Shown here piece by piece: positions 36,138 to 47,571 of a stretch of 64,000 bases of DNA. The notes under the pieces are model-generated. The model ran no database searches, was not told the DNA's origin, and saw nothing but the letters and a program-made list of their open reading frames with translations. Position 1 is the stretch's first letter. Every line of letters begins with the position of its first letter. Source of the stretch: 66-474 sp964489055 (GTDB taxonomy: Bacteria; Pseudomonadota; Gammaproteobacteria; Xanthomonadales; Rhodanobacteraceae); the NCBI GenBank assembly GCA_964489055.1, contig CAZAXF010000001.1:87477-151476 (forward strand), written 5' to 3'. A program made the position numbers and the translations under genes.

Positions 36138-36418
36138 GCCGGCGGCTCCAGCGCACGCTGCACCGCGATCGCCACCGCCTGAGCGGAAATCCCGAACATC
36201 GCGACCCGATCATCCAGCGCGTTCTCGACCGCCTGCTGCATGGCATCCACGCCCGCGTCAGCCGGGATTCCCGTCAACGCCCGGTTGATCAGGTCCAGCG
36301 CACTCGGCGGCTCCAGGAAGAAATCCCCGCTGATCTGGACCTGCGCCAGCGCCCCGTCAACGACCTGGACATCGGCCACCACCAGCTTGCCGCCGGGCAT
36401 CTTGTATTCGCCGTGCAT
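36134..36418 (-). CDS. lplB: Lipoate--protein ligase accessory subunit (LplB-like)
   Basis: 94 residues from ATG at 36418, MHGEYKMPGGKLVVADVQV, then QISGDFFLEPPSALDLINRAL. This is the small C-terminal domain of lipoate ligases as a separate gene, as in the two-part LplA-LplB of Thermoplasma. The upstream in-frame extension lies in repeats and is left out. It precedes lplA with an ATGA overlap. Assignment rests on the EYKxPGGKL and SGDFFLEP motifs and on context. Confidence 0.8.
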   Translation of the reverse strand: MHGEYKMPGGKLVVADVQVVDGALAQVQISGDFFLEPPSALDLINRALTGIPADAGVDAMQQAVENALDDRVAMFGISAQAVAIAVQRALEPPA

Positions 36419-36493
36419 CCGTCCATTATCGCCGCGGCGGCAACGCAACGCACGCCATCGGCCTGCATCCGCGGCTTGGGGAAAACAACAACC

Positions 36494-36865
36494 CGTTCGT
36501 GCTGAGCGTAGCCCAGCGAAGTCGAAGCACGGCGTTCGGCTTCGGCTCCGTGCCCGACACCCACCGTTGCCGTCATCCCGGGTTCCGTTCCGAATGGCAC
36601 TTGTTTGAAGCTCGTCATTCCCGCGAAAGCGGGAACCCAGCGACTTCGGACCACCGCATAGCTCCACAGGCACTGTATCCGTATCTCCCCGGGGATGACG
36701 AAACCTGGAGATCGGCCCTGATCAAGTGCCGTTCGGTTCGGGCCGACACCTCCAGAACCTCGTCTTCCGAGGTTGCCGCAGGTGGAACCCGGAATCCAGC
36801 TTCTCGTGCATCCAGACAAAGAGCTGGATTCCGGGTTCTCCCTCCGGGAGCCCCGGAATGACGAT
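36494..36865. repeat. Cluster of several dispersed palindromes (538-bp gap lplB-parC)
   Basis: The gap holds a TTCGTGCTGAGCG...GTCGAAGCACG element at about 36496-36531, a GTCATTCCCGCGAAAGCGGG palindrome at about 36617, and a long CCGGAATCCAGCTTC...GAGCTGGATTCCGG fold with a CCCCGGAATGAC end at about 36757-36862. No reading frame, RNA gene or clear promoter was found between 36419 and 36956. Confidence 0.75.
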
Positions 36866-36956
36866 GTCTGGTTTGGTGGCCGCTGCTTATCATGTGGAAG
36901 GTCGGCGCTAACGAGCGAGCGGATGCCGGTTGCGAGCCGGGAAGGGCGGCGCCTTG

Positions 36957-39200
<2,244 letters not shown>

Positions 39201-39248
39201 GGTTCAGGGTTGATCGGTTGGGTCAATGGGATGCAGCGCGTGCCTATT

Positions 39249-39446
39249 GTAGGAGCGGGCGTGCCCGCGACCGGTCGCGCGAAGTGGCGCCGGTCCGGTG
39301 CATCGGCGCGGAAATGCAACCAGCCTGGATTTGCAGTCATTTCTGGCACGGCGAAGTCGTGGTCCGGAATCCATGTTGTTGCCGGAAGCTGCAGCCGGTT
39401 GCAAGGCAGATTCCGGGTTCCGCGCCATGCGCGGCCCCGGAATGAC
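39249..39446. repeat. Single GTAG palindrome and a GTCATTCCGG-family element
   Basis: GTAGGAGCGGGCGTGCCCGC (39249-39268) is a GTAG-headed REP of a kind common in gamma-proteobacteria. From about 39338 to 39446 a CATTTCTGGCACGGCGAAGT arm leads to GGCCCCGGAATGACG. These fill the 324-bp gap between parC and the TraB-family gene. Confidence 0.7.
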
Positions 39447-39524
39447 GATCTGGTTGAAGGTCCGCGTGAATCAACATCGTGCTTTGGTGTGCGGGGCGGG
39501 CTGCTTACGCTTTCGTCGGTTGGC

Positions 39525-40397
39525 TCAATGCAGGCGTTCGCTCGCAATCCCGAGCCTGTGCAACTGCACCTGCACGCTGTCCGGCCCGGCCAGGTGTCCC
39601 GCGCCGACCGCGACGAAAATCGTGCCGTGGCCCTTCAGCAACGCGGCGATCTGTTTCGCCCAGTCGCGGTTGCGATCGACCAGCAGCACCTTGTAGAGCT
39701 CCGGGTAGTGCTTGCGCATGCCGCCGTTGACGTTTTTGGCGATGGCCGCGACGTCGCCCGCCTGCCAGGCCTCGATCAGCGCCTTGATTTCATCGGGGCC
39801 CTTTGCGTAGTCGTCCAGCGCGTTGTGCAGCAGGTCCAGCTGCAGCTTCGGTGAAAGGTCGGCGAAGAACCTGATCTGCTGCTCGGCGGTCTCGAATGCG
39901 CCGATCGGCTTGCCCTTGGCCTTGAAGGCGCGCTGCAGCTTTTTGTCGGCGCCGGATTTCGGGTCGTAGCCGGCCTTGACGATGGGCACGACCGCGATCG
40001 TCAGCGCGGCCAACCACGGTTTCATGGCATTGAGTGTGGTCATGCCGCCGGTGATGCCGGCCGCCCTGGCCGCCGCGTCCAATCGTTTGCGATCGGCGGC
40101 ATCGAGCTTGTCCGACAATGGATGCTTGAGGTCCATGCCGTACTTCATCACCAGCATCTGCATCGCAAGCGGGTTGTCGTCGTCCTCTTCCACGTACAGC
40201 TTGCCGCTGGCCGTGAGCGCCTTGTCCAGCGCCGGGTAATGCCAGTGCACGTCCTTCGGCAGCACGTGCACGGTGCCGAACAGGTACACCGTCGCGGTAG
40301 GACTCTTCGCGACCCACAGCGCGGGGTCGGCGGTTGCGGGCAAACACACGAACAACGTGACCAGTGCCGCCAGAAACCATTTGTTTGATTGCCTCAT
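39525..40397 (-). CDS. TraB/GumN family protein, exported
   Basis: 290 residues from ATG at 40397, with GAAAGG as ribosome site. It has a signal peptide (MRQSNKWFLAALVTLFVCLP-ATA). The body shows the family's VYLFGTVHVLPKD near the start, GKLYVEEDDDNP, and the closing GTIFVAVGAGHLAGPDSV with the second GxGH-type motif. These conserved His/Glu sites suggest a metal-dependent, possibly peptidase-like, enzyme. The family role in most bacteria is not established. Confidence 0.87.
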   Translation of the reverse strand: MRQSNKWFLAALVTLFVCLPATADPALWVAKSPTATVYLFGTVHVLPKDVHWHYPALDKALTASGKLYVEEDDDNPLAMQMLVMKYGMDLKHPLSDKLDAADRKRLDAAARAAGITGGMTTLNAMKPWLAALTIAVVPIVKAGYDPKSGADKKLQRAFKAKGKPIGAFETAEQQIRFFADLSPKLQLDLLHNALDDYAKGPDEIKALIEAWQAGDVAAIAKNVNGGMRKHYPELYKVLLVDRNRDWAKQIAALLKGHGTIFVAVGAGHLAGPDSVQVQLHRLGIASERLH

Positions 40398-40663
40398 GTC
40401 GATGCCTTTCTCTTGTGCATGCAATGGATTGTGCTGTGCGCGGATGAAAGTCGATGGCCTGATCGGGTGTGCGCATGCCCGGATCCCGAACCGCGCGTTC
40501 ACGGTGAAGTCTCCCCGCTTCACTGCCCGTGCCGGCGCCGGAAGCGCAGGCTGGAGCCCGTGGATGGAACCATCGTGCCCACCGGAACCCGGGCACCTGG
40601 CGTCGGGCGGATCCGGTCACGGCATGGACGCATCGCCTTGTCATTCCAGCGAGGAGCACGATC

Positions 40664-41008
40664 ATGAAACGACGTGCCATTTTCCTTTCCATCGTCCTGG
40701 CCGGATGCGCCGGCGTCGCGGCTGCGGATCAGCCTGACGCCGTGTTGCAGACCACCATCGTCTCCCGGTCGGCGATCACCGAGTGTCCACCTCCCAACGT
40801 GGCCGGCAATCGCGCCTGCGATGCCCTGAACCGGCTGGTGCGCGACAACTTCACCGGGCGTGAAATCGGCATCCTGTTCGGTATCGGTACGCAGGTTCCC
40901 GAGTATCGCAACGTCGGGTTCGAACGCCTGCGGCAACGTTACCTGGCCCTGGTGCAGCAATACGTCGCGCGGCAGAACGCCGAGGCGAAGCGGGTCGCCG
41001 GAAACTGA
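40664..41008 (+). CDS. Small exported protein of unknown function
   Basis: 114 residues from ATG at 40664, with GAGGAG seven to eight bases before the start. The N-terminus MKRRAIFLSIVLAGCAGVAA is a signal peptide with a possible LAGC lipobox. The mature part has two cysteines that could pair (TECPPPN, RACDALN) and ends in a helical, charged segment. No family was recognised. It is divergent from the TraB gene and convergent with cfa. The 266 bp before it shows no clear promoter. Confidence 0.65.
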   Translation: MKRRAIFLSIVLAGCAGVAAADQPDAVLQTTIVSRSAITECPPPNVAGNRACDALNRLVRDNFTGREIGILFGIGTQVPEYRNVGFERLRQRYLALVQQYVARQNAEAKRVAGN

Positions 41009-41027
41009 CGCGCGCGGCGGCGCGGCG

Positions 41028-42200
41028 TCAGCGCGGCACGCGGTAGCCGCCCGGCACGCCGTGGGGCGACAACGTGAGCTGCCAGAGCTGGTCGCGGCGG
41101 GTGCGGAAGGTGGCGGCGGAGCTGCAGATGTAGAAGCGCCACATGCGCCGGAAGCGTTCGTCGTAGCGGGGGTTGTTGGCCGACAGTTCGGGCCAGGCGG
41201 CGTCGAAGTTGGCCAGCCATGCCATGAGGGTCCTGTCGTAGTCGGCGCCGAAGTTGTGCCAGTCCTCGACCACGAACAGGCCTTCCAGCGCCGGCGCCAC
41301 CTGCGAGGCGGCCGGGATCATCGAGTTCGGGAAGATGTATTTCTCGATCCAGGGGTCCGGGCGGCTGGGCTCGCCGTTGGTGCCGATGCAGTGCAGCACC
41401 GACAGCCCGTCGTCCTTCAGGCAGCGCTTGCAGACCTCGAAATAGGTGCGGTAGTTCTTCCAGCCGACGTGCTCGAACATGCCGATGGAAAACACCGCGT
41501 CGAATTTTTCGTGAACGTCGCGGTAGTCCTGCAGGCGGATTTCGACGGGGAGACCCTTGCAAAGCTCGCGTGCGTATTGCGCCTGCTTTTCGGACACGGT
41601 GACACCGACGCCGGACACCCCGTAGTTCTGCGCGGCATATTGCAGCGCCTCGCCCCAGCCGCAGCCGATGTCGAGGATCTTCATCCCGGGCTTCAGTTGC
41701 AGCTTGCGGCACACCAGGTCGAGCTTGGCTTCCTCGGCGTCGTCCAGGTTGTCCGCGTTGGCCCAGTAGCCGCACGAATACACCAGCCGCCGGCCCAGCA
41801 TCTTCGTGAACAGGTCGTTGCCGATGTCGTAGTGCGCCTTGCCGATCTTGAAGGCCTTGCGCCCGCGCTGCATGTTGATGAAGCGCGCGCGCAGGTGGGC
41901 GCGCAGGGCGGCGAAATCCTTCAGGTGCTCGTCCAGGTGCGCGCCCAGCACGTGGTGGAAGAACTGGTCCAGCGATTCGGCATCCCACCAGCCGTCCATG
42001 TACGCCTCGCCGAGCCCCAGCGAGCCGTGCGCGAAGGCGCGCGCGAACACGCGCGGATCGTGCACCCGGATGTCCCAGGGCCGATCACCGTCGATGCGCA
42101 CGTCGGCGTGGTCCAGCAGGTTTTGCGCCTTCTCGCGCAGCGCGCGATCGTGGCGCGACAACGGCGCGGCAGGTTCGGTGGACGTCGCAAGGTCGTTCAT
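41028..42200 (-). CDS. cfa: Cyclopropane-fatty-acyl-phospholipid synthase
   Basis: Adds a methylene bridge from S-adenosylmethionine to double bonds of membrane lipids. The 390 residues have HYDIGNDLFTKML, YSCGYWANADNLDDA, the SAM-binding ILDIGCGWGEA, FDAVFSIGMFEHVG, and the C-terminal FRRMWRFYICSSAATFR. ATG at 42200 overlaps the MFS stop by one base (TGATG), with CAGGAG as ribosome site, so the two genes are coupled. Induction in stationary phase is typical of the family. Confidence 0.95.
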   Translation of the reverse strand: MNDLATSTEPAAPLSRHDRALREKAQNLLDHADVRIDGDRPWDIRVHDPRVFARAFAHGSLGLGEAYMDGWWDAESLDQFFHHVLGAHLDEHLKDFAALRAHLRARFINMQRGRKAFKIGKAHYDIGNDLFTKMLGRRLVYSCGYWANADNLDDAEEAKLDLVCRKLQLKPGMKILDIGCGWGEALQYAAQNYGVSGVGVTVSEKQAQYARELCKGLPVEIRLQDYRDVHEKFDAVFSIGMFEHVGWKNYRTYFEVCKRCLKDDGLSVLHCIGTNGEPSRPDPWIEKYIFPNSMIPAASQVAPALEGLFVVEDWHNFGADYDRTLMAWLANFDAAWPELSANNPRYDERFRRMWRFYICSSAATFRTRRDQLWQLTLSPHGVPGGYRVPR

Positions 42201-43381
42201 CACGCGCTCCTGTGCTGGGTTCGCAGGCTCCACAACAACGGACACGCGGCCAGCTGCAGCACCAGCGCGGCGATCACGGTGTAGAGCGGATCCCTATCGT
42301 ACAACACGCCCAGCAGGACGCTGCCCAGGAACCACGCGGTGCCGTAGATCGCGTTGAACACGCCCATCGCCGTGGCGCGCCGGTCGCGCGGGATGCGTTG
42401 TGCCACGACGGCGCGGAACAGCGAATCGTGGGCGCCGAAACCGATGCCCCACAGCGCCATGCCGGCCAGCGCGGCCCAGGCGCCGCCCAGGAACACCAGC
42501 GGCGCGTACAGGGCCGGCACCAGCGTCGACCACAGCAGCACCGACAGGCCGCGTTTGTCGAAGGCCCTGCCAAGTGCCAACGCGGTGAGGCCGCCGGCGA
42601 GGCTCGCCACCGCGAACAACGTGGGGATCACGTCGCTTGAAACGACGTGGTCGCGCGCGAAGTGGAAGGCGATCAGCGCGAAGTCGGAGTAGCCCGCCGC
42701 GATCAGGGCGGTGGCGATGAGGAACACCTTGAGGTCGCGCAACGCCTGGGCGTCGGAGACCTGCGGCGCCGGCGACGGGTCGAGTTCCTTCGGCTGCGGA
42801 AACTTCCACCGCGCGATCGCCAGCGTGGCAAGCGCGGCGAGCGCCGGCAGCAGCAGCCACGCGAAGGCATGGCGGTAGCCGCCGTGCAGGAACAGCACCA
42901 GGGCGGCGATCAGCGGACCCAGCACCGCGCCGGTCGAATCGAGCGCCTCGTGCAGGCCGAAGGCCCAGCCGGCGCCGCCCATGTCCCTGGCGGCATACGA
43001 GAGCATCGCGTCGCGCGCGGGCGTGCGCAGGGCCTTGCCCGTGCGTTCCAGGATCACCAGCCCCGCCGCCACCGGCCAGTTGCCCGCCAGCGCCAATGCC
43101 GGCACCGCCAGCAGGTTGATCGCGTAGCCTGCGATGGTGATGGTCCAGTAACGCTGCGTGCGGTCCGCGAGCGCGCCGGTGAAAAGACGCAGCACGTAGC
43201 CCAGGAGTTCTCCCGCACCCGCGACGATGCCCACGATCGCCCCGGTTGCGCCCAGCGTGCCCAGGAACGGGCCCCAGACCGAGCGCGACCCTTCGTAGGT
43301 CATGTCGGCAAACAGGCTGACCACGCCGATCAGCACCACGAAGGCGAGGGCGCGGCGTGCGGCGGGCGATCGGGTGGTCAT
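42200..43381 (-). CDS. MFS transporter
   Basis: 393 residues from ATG at 43381 with about twelve membrane helices. VSLFADMTYEGSRSVWGPFL and GALADRTQRYW are typical of an MFS group often annotated as sugar/drug efflux. The open frame continues upstream into tandem repeats; that part is rejected because the family N-terminus is complete at MTTRSPAARRALAFVVLIGV. Coupled to cfa. Substrate unknown. Confidence 0.88.
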   Translation of the reverse strand: MTTRSPAARRALAFVVLIGVVSLFADMTYEGSRSVWGPFLGTLGATGAIVGIVAGAGELLGYVLRLFTGALADRTQRYWTITIAGYAINLLAVPALALAGNWPVAAGLVILERTGKALRTPARDAMLSYAARDMGGAGWAFGLHEALDSTGAVLGPLIAALVLFLHGGYRHAFAWLLLPALAALATLAIARWKFPQPKELDPSPAPQVSDAQALRDLKVFLIATALIAAGYSDFALIAFHFARDHVVSSDVIPTLFAVASLAGGLTALALGRAFDKRGLSVLLWSTLVPALYAPLVFLGGAWAALAGMALWGIGFGAHDSLFRAVVAQRIPRDRRATAMGVFNAIYGTAWFLGSVLLGVLYDRDPLYTVIAALVLQLAACPLLWSLRTQHRSA

Positions 43382-43480
43382 TGGGTGATGGCTCGTGTTC
43401 GTGTTGTTCTCATCCCGGGAATCATTTTGCCGTCGAAATGCAAGCCGCCGCCATTCCGGACACCGCGCAGCTCTCCCAGG

Positions 43481-44220
43481 CCGCCATTCCGGACGCCGCG
43501 CAGCGGCGATCCGACTGCGATTGCATTGCCTGCCCCGGACTTGATCCGAGTAGCGCAAACGCGAACGCCGAAGGCGGCCGACGGGCGAGCGCCATGGATG
43601 GCGCGAGTCAATCTGCTCCTGGAGCGCGGCGCCAGCAGTTTGAAAGCAGATTCCGGGTTCCGCCTCCGGCGGCCCCGGAATGACGGGTTGGTGGTGGATG
43701 TCGTCATTCCGGACGCCGCGCAGCGGCGATCCGACTGCGTTTGCAGCGCCTGCCCCGGACTTGATCCGGGGAGCGCAAACGCGAACGCCCAAGGCGGCCG
43801 ACGGACAAGCGCCATGGATGGCGCGAGTCAATCTGCTCCTGGAGCGCGGCGCCAGCGGTTCGTAAGCAGATTCCCGGTTCCGCCTCCGGCGGCCCCGGAA
43901 TGACGGATTGGTGATGGATGTCGTCATTCGGGACGCCGCGCAACGGCGATCCGACTGCGATTGCATTGCCTGCCCCGGACTTGATCCGGGGAGCGCAAAC
44001 GCGAACGCCCAAGGCGGCCGACNNNNNNNNNNNNNNNNNNNNNNNNNNNNNNNNNNNNNNNNNNNNNNNNNNNNNNNNNNNNNNNNNNNNNNNNNNNNNN
44101 NNNNNNNNNNNNNNNNNNNNNNCCAGCGGTTCGTAAGCAGATTCCCGGTTCCGCCTCCGGCGGCCCCGGAATGACGGGTTGGTGATGGATGTCGTCATTC
44201 CGGACGCCGCGTAGCCCCAC
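43481..44220. repeat. Tandem 220-bp composite repeat, three full periods plus a partial
   Basis: GGACGCCGCG markers fall at 43491, 43711 and 43931, so the period is exactly 220 bp. Each unit holds GTCATTCCGGACGCCGCGCA, a CCCCGGACTTGATCCGGGG-like palindrome, a GCCATGGATGGCGCGAG palindrome, and GATTCCGGGTTCCGCCTCC ending in CCCCGGAATGACG. The third unit is broken by an assembly gap. Short GTCGTCATTCCGGACGCCGC repeats follow at 44190-44280. Open frames through it have no start context or family match. Confidence 0.9.
44023..44122. other. Assembly gap (100 unknown bases)
   Basis: A run of 100 Ns inside the third tandem unit. By comparison with units one and two, 49 bp should lie between the flanking bases, so 100 is most likely a placeholder length. 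Extra copies of the unit may also be collapsed here. Confidence 0.95.
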
Positions 44221-44307
44221 GTCGTCATTCCGGACGCCGCGTAGCCCCACGTCGTCATCCCGGACGCAGCGCAGCGGCGATCCGGAATCTGCTTTCCTGA
44301 TCAGGCC

Positions 44308-44521
44308 TCTTTCTCAGCCAGTTGACGCTGGCATGATATTCACCAAATTCGTCATTCCGGGGCTCCCGGAGGGAGAACTCGGAATCCAGGCTTTCGCATC
44401 AACGGCCGAGCGCTGGATTCCGGGTTCCATCGCCGATGGAGCCGGCGATGGCCCCGGAACGACTGGGGTAGAGCGTGCATTGCAACGCCAACGTGGCTGG
44501 GGAACGCCCCTGGTCCGGCCT
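44308..44521. repeat. Dispersed ~210 bp element, copy B
   Basis: Copy of the element at 20798-21008, same orientation, with CTCAGCCAGTTGACGCTGGC at the left and GCAACGCCAACGTGGCTGGG near the right. Between this and mscS (44522-44741) a GGCGCCCGCCGTTCGGGCCG region and a CCGGGCGTCCCGG palindrome are seen, with no gene. Confidence 0.8.
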
Positions 44522-44804
44522 GCTGTTGGGGGTATCGCCGGCAGTCGGGGAGCTGCGGATAGACTGCCTCCATCCATGGCGCCCGCCGTTCGGGCCGCCT
44601 GCGGCGTTCGCGGTTGCAGTCCAGCAACACGGTCGGGTTCCGCCTGCGGCGGCCCCCGAATGACAGGAAAACCGGGCGTCCCGGCAGACCTGGATTGTGA
44701 TTTTTCCCACGCGCGTTCGCTACGCGGACCGGGTCGCATGGTTGACAATCCAAAGCATGCTCCATCATCAAGGGTTCTCCGTACACGAACCAAGGAATCA
44801 GACG

Positions 44805-45644
44805 ATGAATGAGAATTTGGGAGCTGGCGTGGAAGGCAAGCTGGCGGATTACCTGCACCAGGGTATCGGTCTGGCCATGACCTACGTGCCACGGCTGATT
44901 CTCGCGATTGTCGTACTGATCGTGGGCCTGTGGTTGATCAAGCGGTTCGTCGTGATCCTCGGCAGGCGGCTGGATGCCAGGGATGCGACGCTGGGCGGCT
45001 TCGTGTCCGGATTGGTCAGCCTGGGTCTCAAGGTCCTGCTGCTGATCTCGGTGGCGTCGATGGTGGGCATTGCCACCACCTCGTTCATCGCCGTGATCGG
45101 TGCCGCGGGCCTGGCGGTCGGGCTGGCCCTGCAAGGCAGCCTGGCCAACTTCGCGGGCGGGGCGCTGATCCTGTTCTTCAAGCCGTTCCAGGTGGGCGAC
45201 GTGATCGAAGCCCACGGTTATCTCGGTACCGTCGACAAGATCCAGATCCTTTACACCACGCTCGACACCTTCGACCACCGGCGCGTCGTCATTCCCAACG
45301 GCCAGCTTTCCAACGAGAAACTCACCAATCTCAGCATCCACGATACCCGCCGTTGCGAAATGATCTTCCGCATCGGTTATGGCGCCGATATCGACAAGGC
45401 CAAGGCGGTCTGCCAGCGCCTGATCGAAGAAGACGAGCGTGCGCTGGCCGAACCGGCGCCGATGATCGTGGTGGGTGCCCTGGGTGAAAGCGCGGTCGAG
45501 CTCAAGGTGCGGGCGTGGACGAAGTCGGGCGACCTGTGGGCGTTCAACTGGGACATGCTGGAAAAGGTGAAAAAGGCTTTCGACGCCGAGGGCATTTCAA
45601 TTCCGTTCCCGCAACGCGAGGTGCATTTGATCCAGGCTTCCTGA
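44805..45644 (+). CDS. mscS: Small-conductance mechanosensitive channel (MscS family)
   Basis: Inner-membrane channel that opens under osmotic downshock. The 279 residues from ATG 44805 have AAGGA nine bases upstream. Membrane helices are at about residues 25-45, 60-80 and 85-105. The pore helix reads GAAGLAVGLALQGSLANFAGG, and the beta domain has FKPFQVGDVIEAHGYLGTV. A TTGACA hexamer at 44742-44747 may be part of its promoter, but no good -10 follows. It is the usual size for short MscS. Confidence 0.93.
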   Translation: MNENLGAGVEGKLADYLHQGIGLAMTYVPRLILAIVVLIVGLWLIKRFVVILGRRLDARDATLGGFVSGLVSLGLKVLLLISVASMVGIATTSFIAVIGAAGLAVGLALQGSLANFAGGALILFFKPFQVGDVIEAHGYLGTVDKIQILYTTLDTFDHRRVVIPNGQLSNEKLTNLSIHDTRRCEMIFRIGYGADIDKAKAVCQRLIEEDERALAEPAPMIVVGALGESAVELKVRAWTKSGDLWAFNWDMLEKVKKAFDAEGISIPFPQREVHLIQAS

Positions 45645-45756
45645 CCGTTGTTCGGGTTCGAGCAAGCCGTTCCCCTTCGGGTTGACGCCCGCGCTGCATC
45701 GGTACGGTGGGGTGAAGATCCGCGGCGCTTCGACTTCGGCCCTGCGGGCGCTGCGC

Positions 45757-47571
45757 TCAGCGCGAACGGAAGGGACTCTGGGCGGCGGCTTGCAACGCCG
45801 GGCGTCTTTCGGGGTCGTGGTTGCGTGATGCAATGGCTTCGATTTTCGCAAGCAGTGCGTCGATCTCCTGCCGGCGCGCGGCGGCGGCTTCCCGGCCTTG
45901 CGATTGCAGCGTGCGGCCCTTGCCGATGGCGTTCTCGATCGATGCGATGGTGGTGTCGATGCGCCCCAGCAGGTCGTCCCGCGCGGCGCGTTCGGCCTGC
46001 GTGATGCGCTGCTCGAAATCGTGCCGCACGCGCCCGGACTGCATCTCGACCAGTTCGGCCACGCGCTTGAGCGTGCGCTTGCGCAGCAGGGCGCGGCCCA
46101 GCGCGCCGGGCACGAGGCCCACCGCGGCATCGCGCATCAACGTGATGCTGTCCTGCTCTTGCCAGAACTTGTAGTAGAAGCGCGAGCGCGCCTGCCGCAA
46201 CGGTGCGGTCCGGATGGCCGCGAACGGCACTTGGAACAGGCCGGCGGAGAACTGCAGCAGGTCGTCGACCTGCCGTTGCAGTTGTTCGCGGAAGCGGTCG
46301 CAGATGTGCTCGAAGGCATCGTTGGCCGCGTCGTCCTCGCGCTTGCGCCAGGTGTCGAAGGCGCGGCGCACTTCGGCGACCGAGCGTCGTTCCAGCGCGG
46401 ATTGCCGCGACACCTCGTGCTGGGCTTCGGCCTCGACTAGCCAGTCCGGGACGGTCGCCTGCAGTTGCCGCACCAGCTTCTGCTTGAACGCGATGATGTC
46501 CGGCTCGATGCGCTCCTTGATGAGTTTTCGCACGTCGGCGGACAGCAGCGCGTCGAAGTCGTCGCGCGCACGCAAGGTTTCCTCGCGGCGCACGGCGAAC
46601 TTGCGCAGGTTTTCATCCAGCGTGGCCAGCGGCGCCGCCAGCGCCTTGCGTTCGAGCGCGGCGGCCAGCCGGCACTCGGCAAGCAGCCGGGCCAGGTGGC
46701 GGCGCACCGAACGGATCCAGACCCCGGCGCTGTCCTCGTCCAGGAACCGCCGCAGCGCCCGGTCGAAGTCGGCAAAGCCGCTGGCCGCAAGCGCATCGTC
46801 GGCGCCGGATGCGCGCGCCTCGATCGCGCGCCGCGCGGACACCGGGAACACCGGCACCTCCCCGTCCAGCGCCTCGCGCAGCGTGGCGGTTGAAAATGCC
46901 ACCGACTCGGCCAGCTCGGCCGGGGAAAGATGATCGGTCTTGTTGAGCAGGCAGAACACGCGATCGGCGTAGCCGCGGATGTCGGCGAGGAATTGCAGCT
47001 CGGAACGGCTGACGGGCTGCTCGACCGAAGCCACGAAAATCACCGCGTCGGCCTGCGGCAGGTAGTCGCGCGTCACGTCGGTGTTGTGGTGGTAGGCCGA
47101 GCCGATGCCCGGCGTATCGGCGAGCCGGAATCCGCGCCGCAGCCACGGCGCCGGAAACGCCACCTCGACCACCCGCACGTGGCGCGTGTTGTCGGGGTTG
47201 CCGCGCTCGGTGACGTAATCGGGCAGGGCATCGAGTGCCACGGTTTCGCGGCGGCCGTCCTCGAAGGCGACGTCGACCGAGGGCGCGGTGCCGTGCTTCA
47301 GCAAGGTCACGATCGAGGTCAGCGGCACCACCCCGGTCGGCAGCACGTTCGCACCCAGCAGCGCGTTGATCACCGAGCTTTTGCCGCGCTTGAACTCGCC
47401 GGCCACCACCAGGTTGAAGATGCGGCCTTCGAGCTTGGCACGCAGCGCATCCAGTGCGGCGGTGTCGATGCCGGGGAGCGACGCGGCTTCCTCGACGTCG
47501 TCGGCCAGTTGCGCGCGCAGGTCTTCAAGCTGCGCGCGGGTCTCGGGTGCGGTGGCGAGTTGATCGTTCAT
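45757..47571 (-). CDS. Dynamin-like GTPase
   Basis: 604-residue large GTPase. G1 is AGEFKRGKSS (57-66), a P-loop of the dynamin/bacterial dynamin-like type. G2 Thr85 lies in VVPLTS, G3 is DTPG (152-155) and G4 is NKTD (210-213). The C-terminal half is a long helical stalk with coiled-coil stretches (EEAAARRQEIDALLAKIEAI). Near residues 510-530 a small hydrophobic part (DAAVGLVPGALGRALL) could touch membranes. The start overlaps the upstream MutS-like stop by four bases (ATGA). It is the last gene of a fluoride-riboswitch operon. Bacterial dynamins remodel membranes; the role here is unknown. Confidence 0.88.
   Translation of the reverse strand: MNDQLATAPETRAQLEDLRAQLADDVEEAASLPGIDTAALDALRAKLEGRIFNLVVAGEFKRGKSSVINALLGANVLPTGVVPLTSIVTLLKHGTAPSVDVAFEDGRRETVALDALPDYVTERGNPDNTRHVRVVEVAFPAPWLRRGFRLADTPGIGSAYHHNTDVTRDYLPQADAVIFVASVEQPVSRSELQFLADIRGYADRVFCLLNKTDHLSPAELAESVAFSTATLREALDGEVPVFPVSARRAIEARASGADDALAASGFADFDRALRRFLDEDSAGVWIRSVRRHLARLLAECRLAAALERKALAAPLATLDENLRKFAVRREETLRARDDFDALLSADVRKLIKERIEPDIIAFKQKLVRQLQATVPDWLVEAEAQHEVSRQSALERRSVAEVRRAFDTWRKREDDAANDAFEHICDRFREQLQRQVDDLLQFSAGLFQVPFAAIRTAPLRQARSRFYYKFWQEQDSITLMRDAAVGLVPGALGRALLRKRTLKRVAELVEMQSGRVRHDFEQRITQAERAARDDLLGRIDTTIASIENAIGKGRTLQSQGREAAAARRQEIDALLAKIEAIASRNHDPERRPALQAAAQSPFRSR

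Noticed and set aside
43382..43966. N-terminal extension of the MFS transporter into the tandem repeats
   Set aside because: Encoded only by 220-bp repeats; the family start is complete at 43381.
43481..44220. CRISPR array
   Set aside because: Tandem units are 220 bp with no unique spacers. The heptamer and hairpin arrays elsewhere also lack spacers, and no cas genes are present.
44742..44770. Promoter of mscS
   Set aside because: TTGACA is perfect, but no acceptable -10 follows at 16-18 bp, so it is mentioned only in the gene entry.
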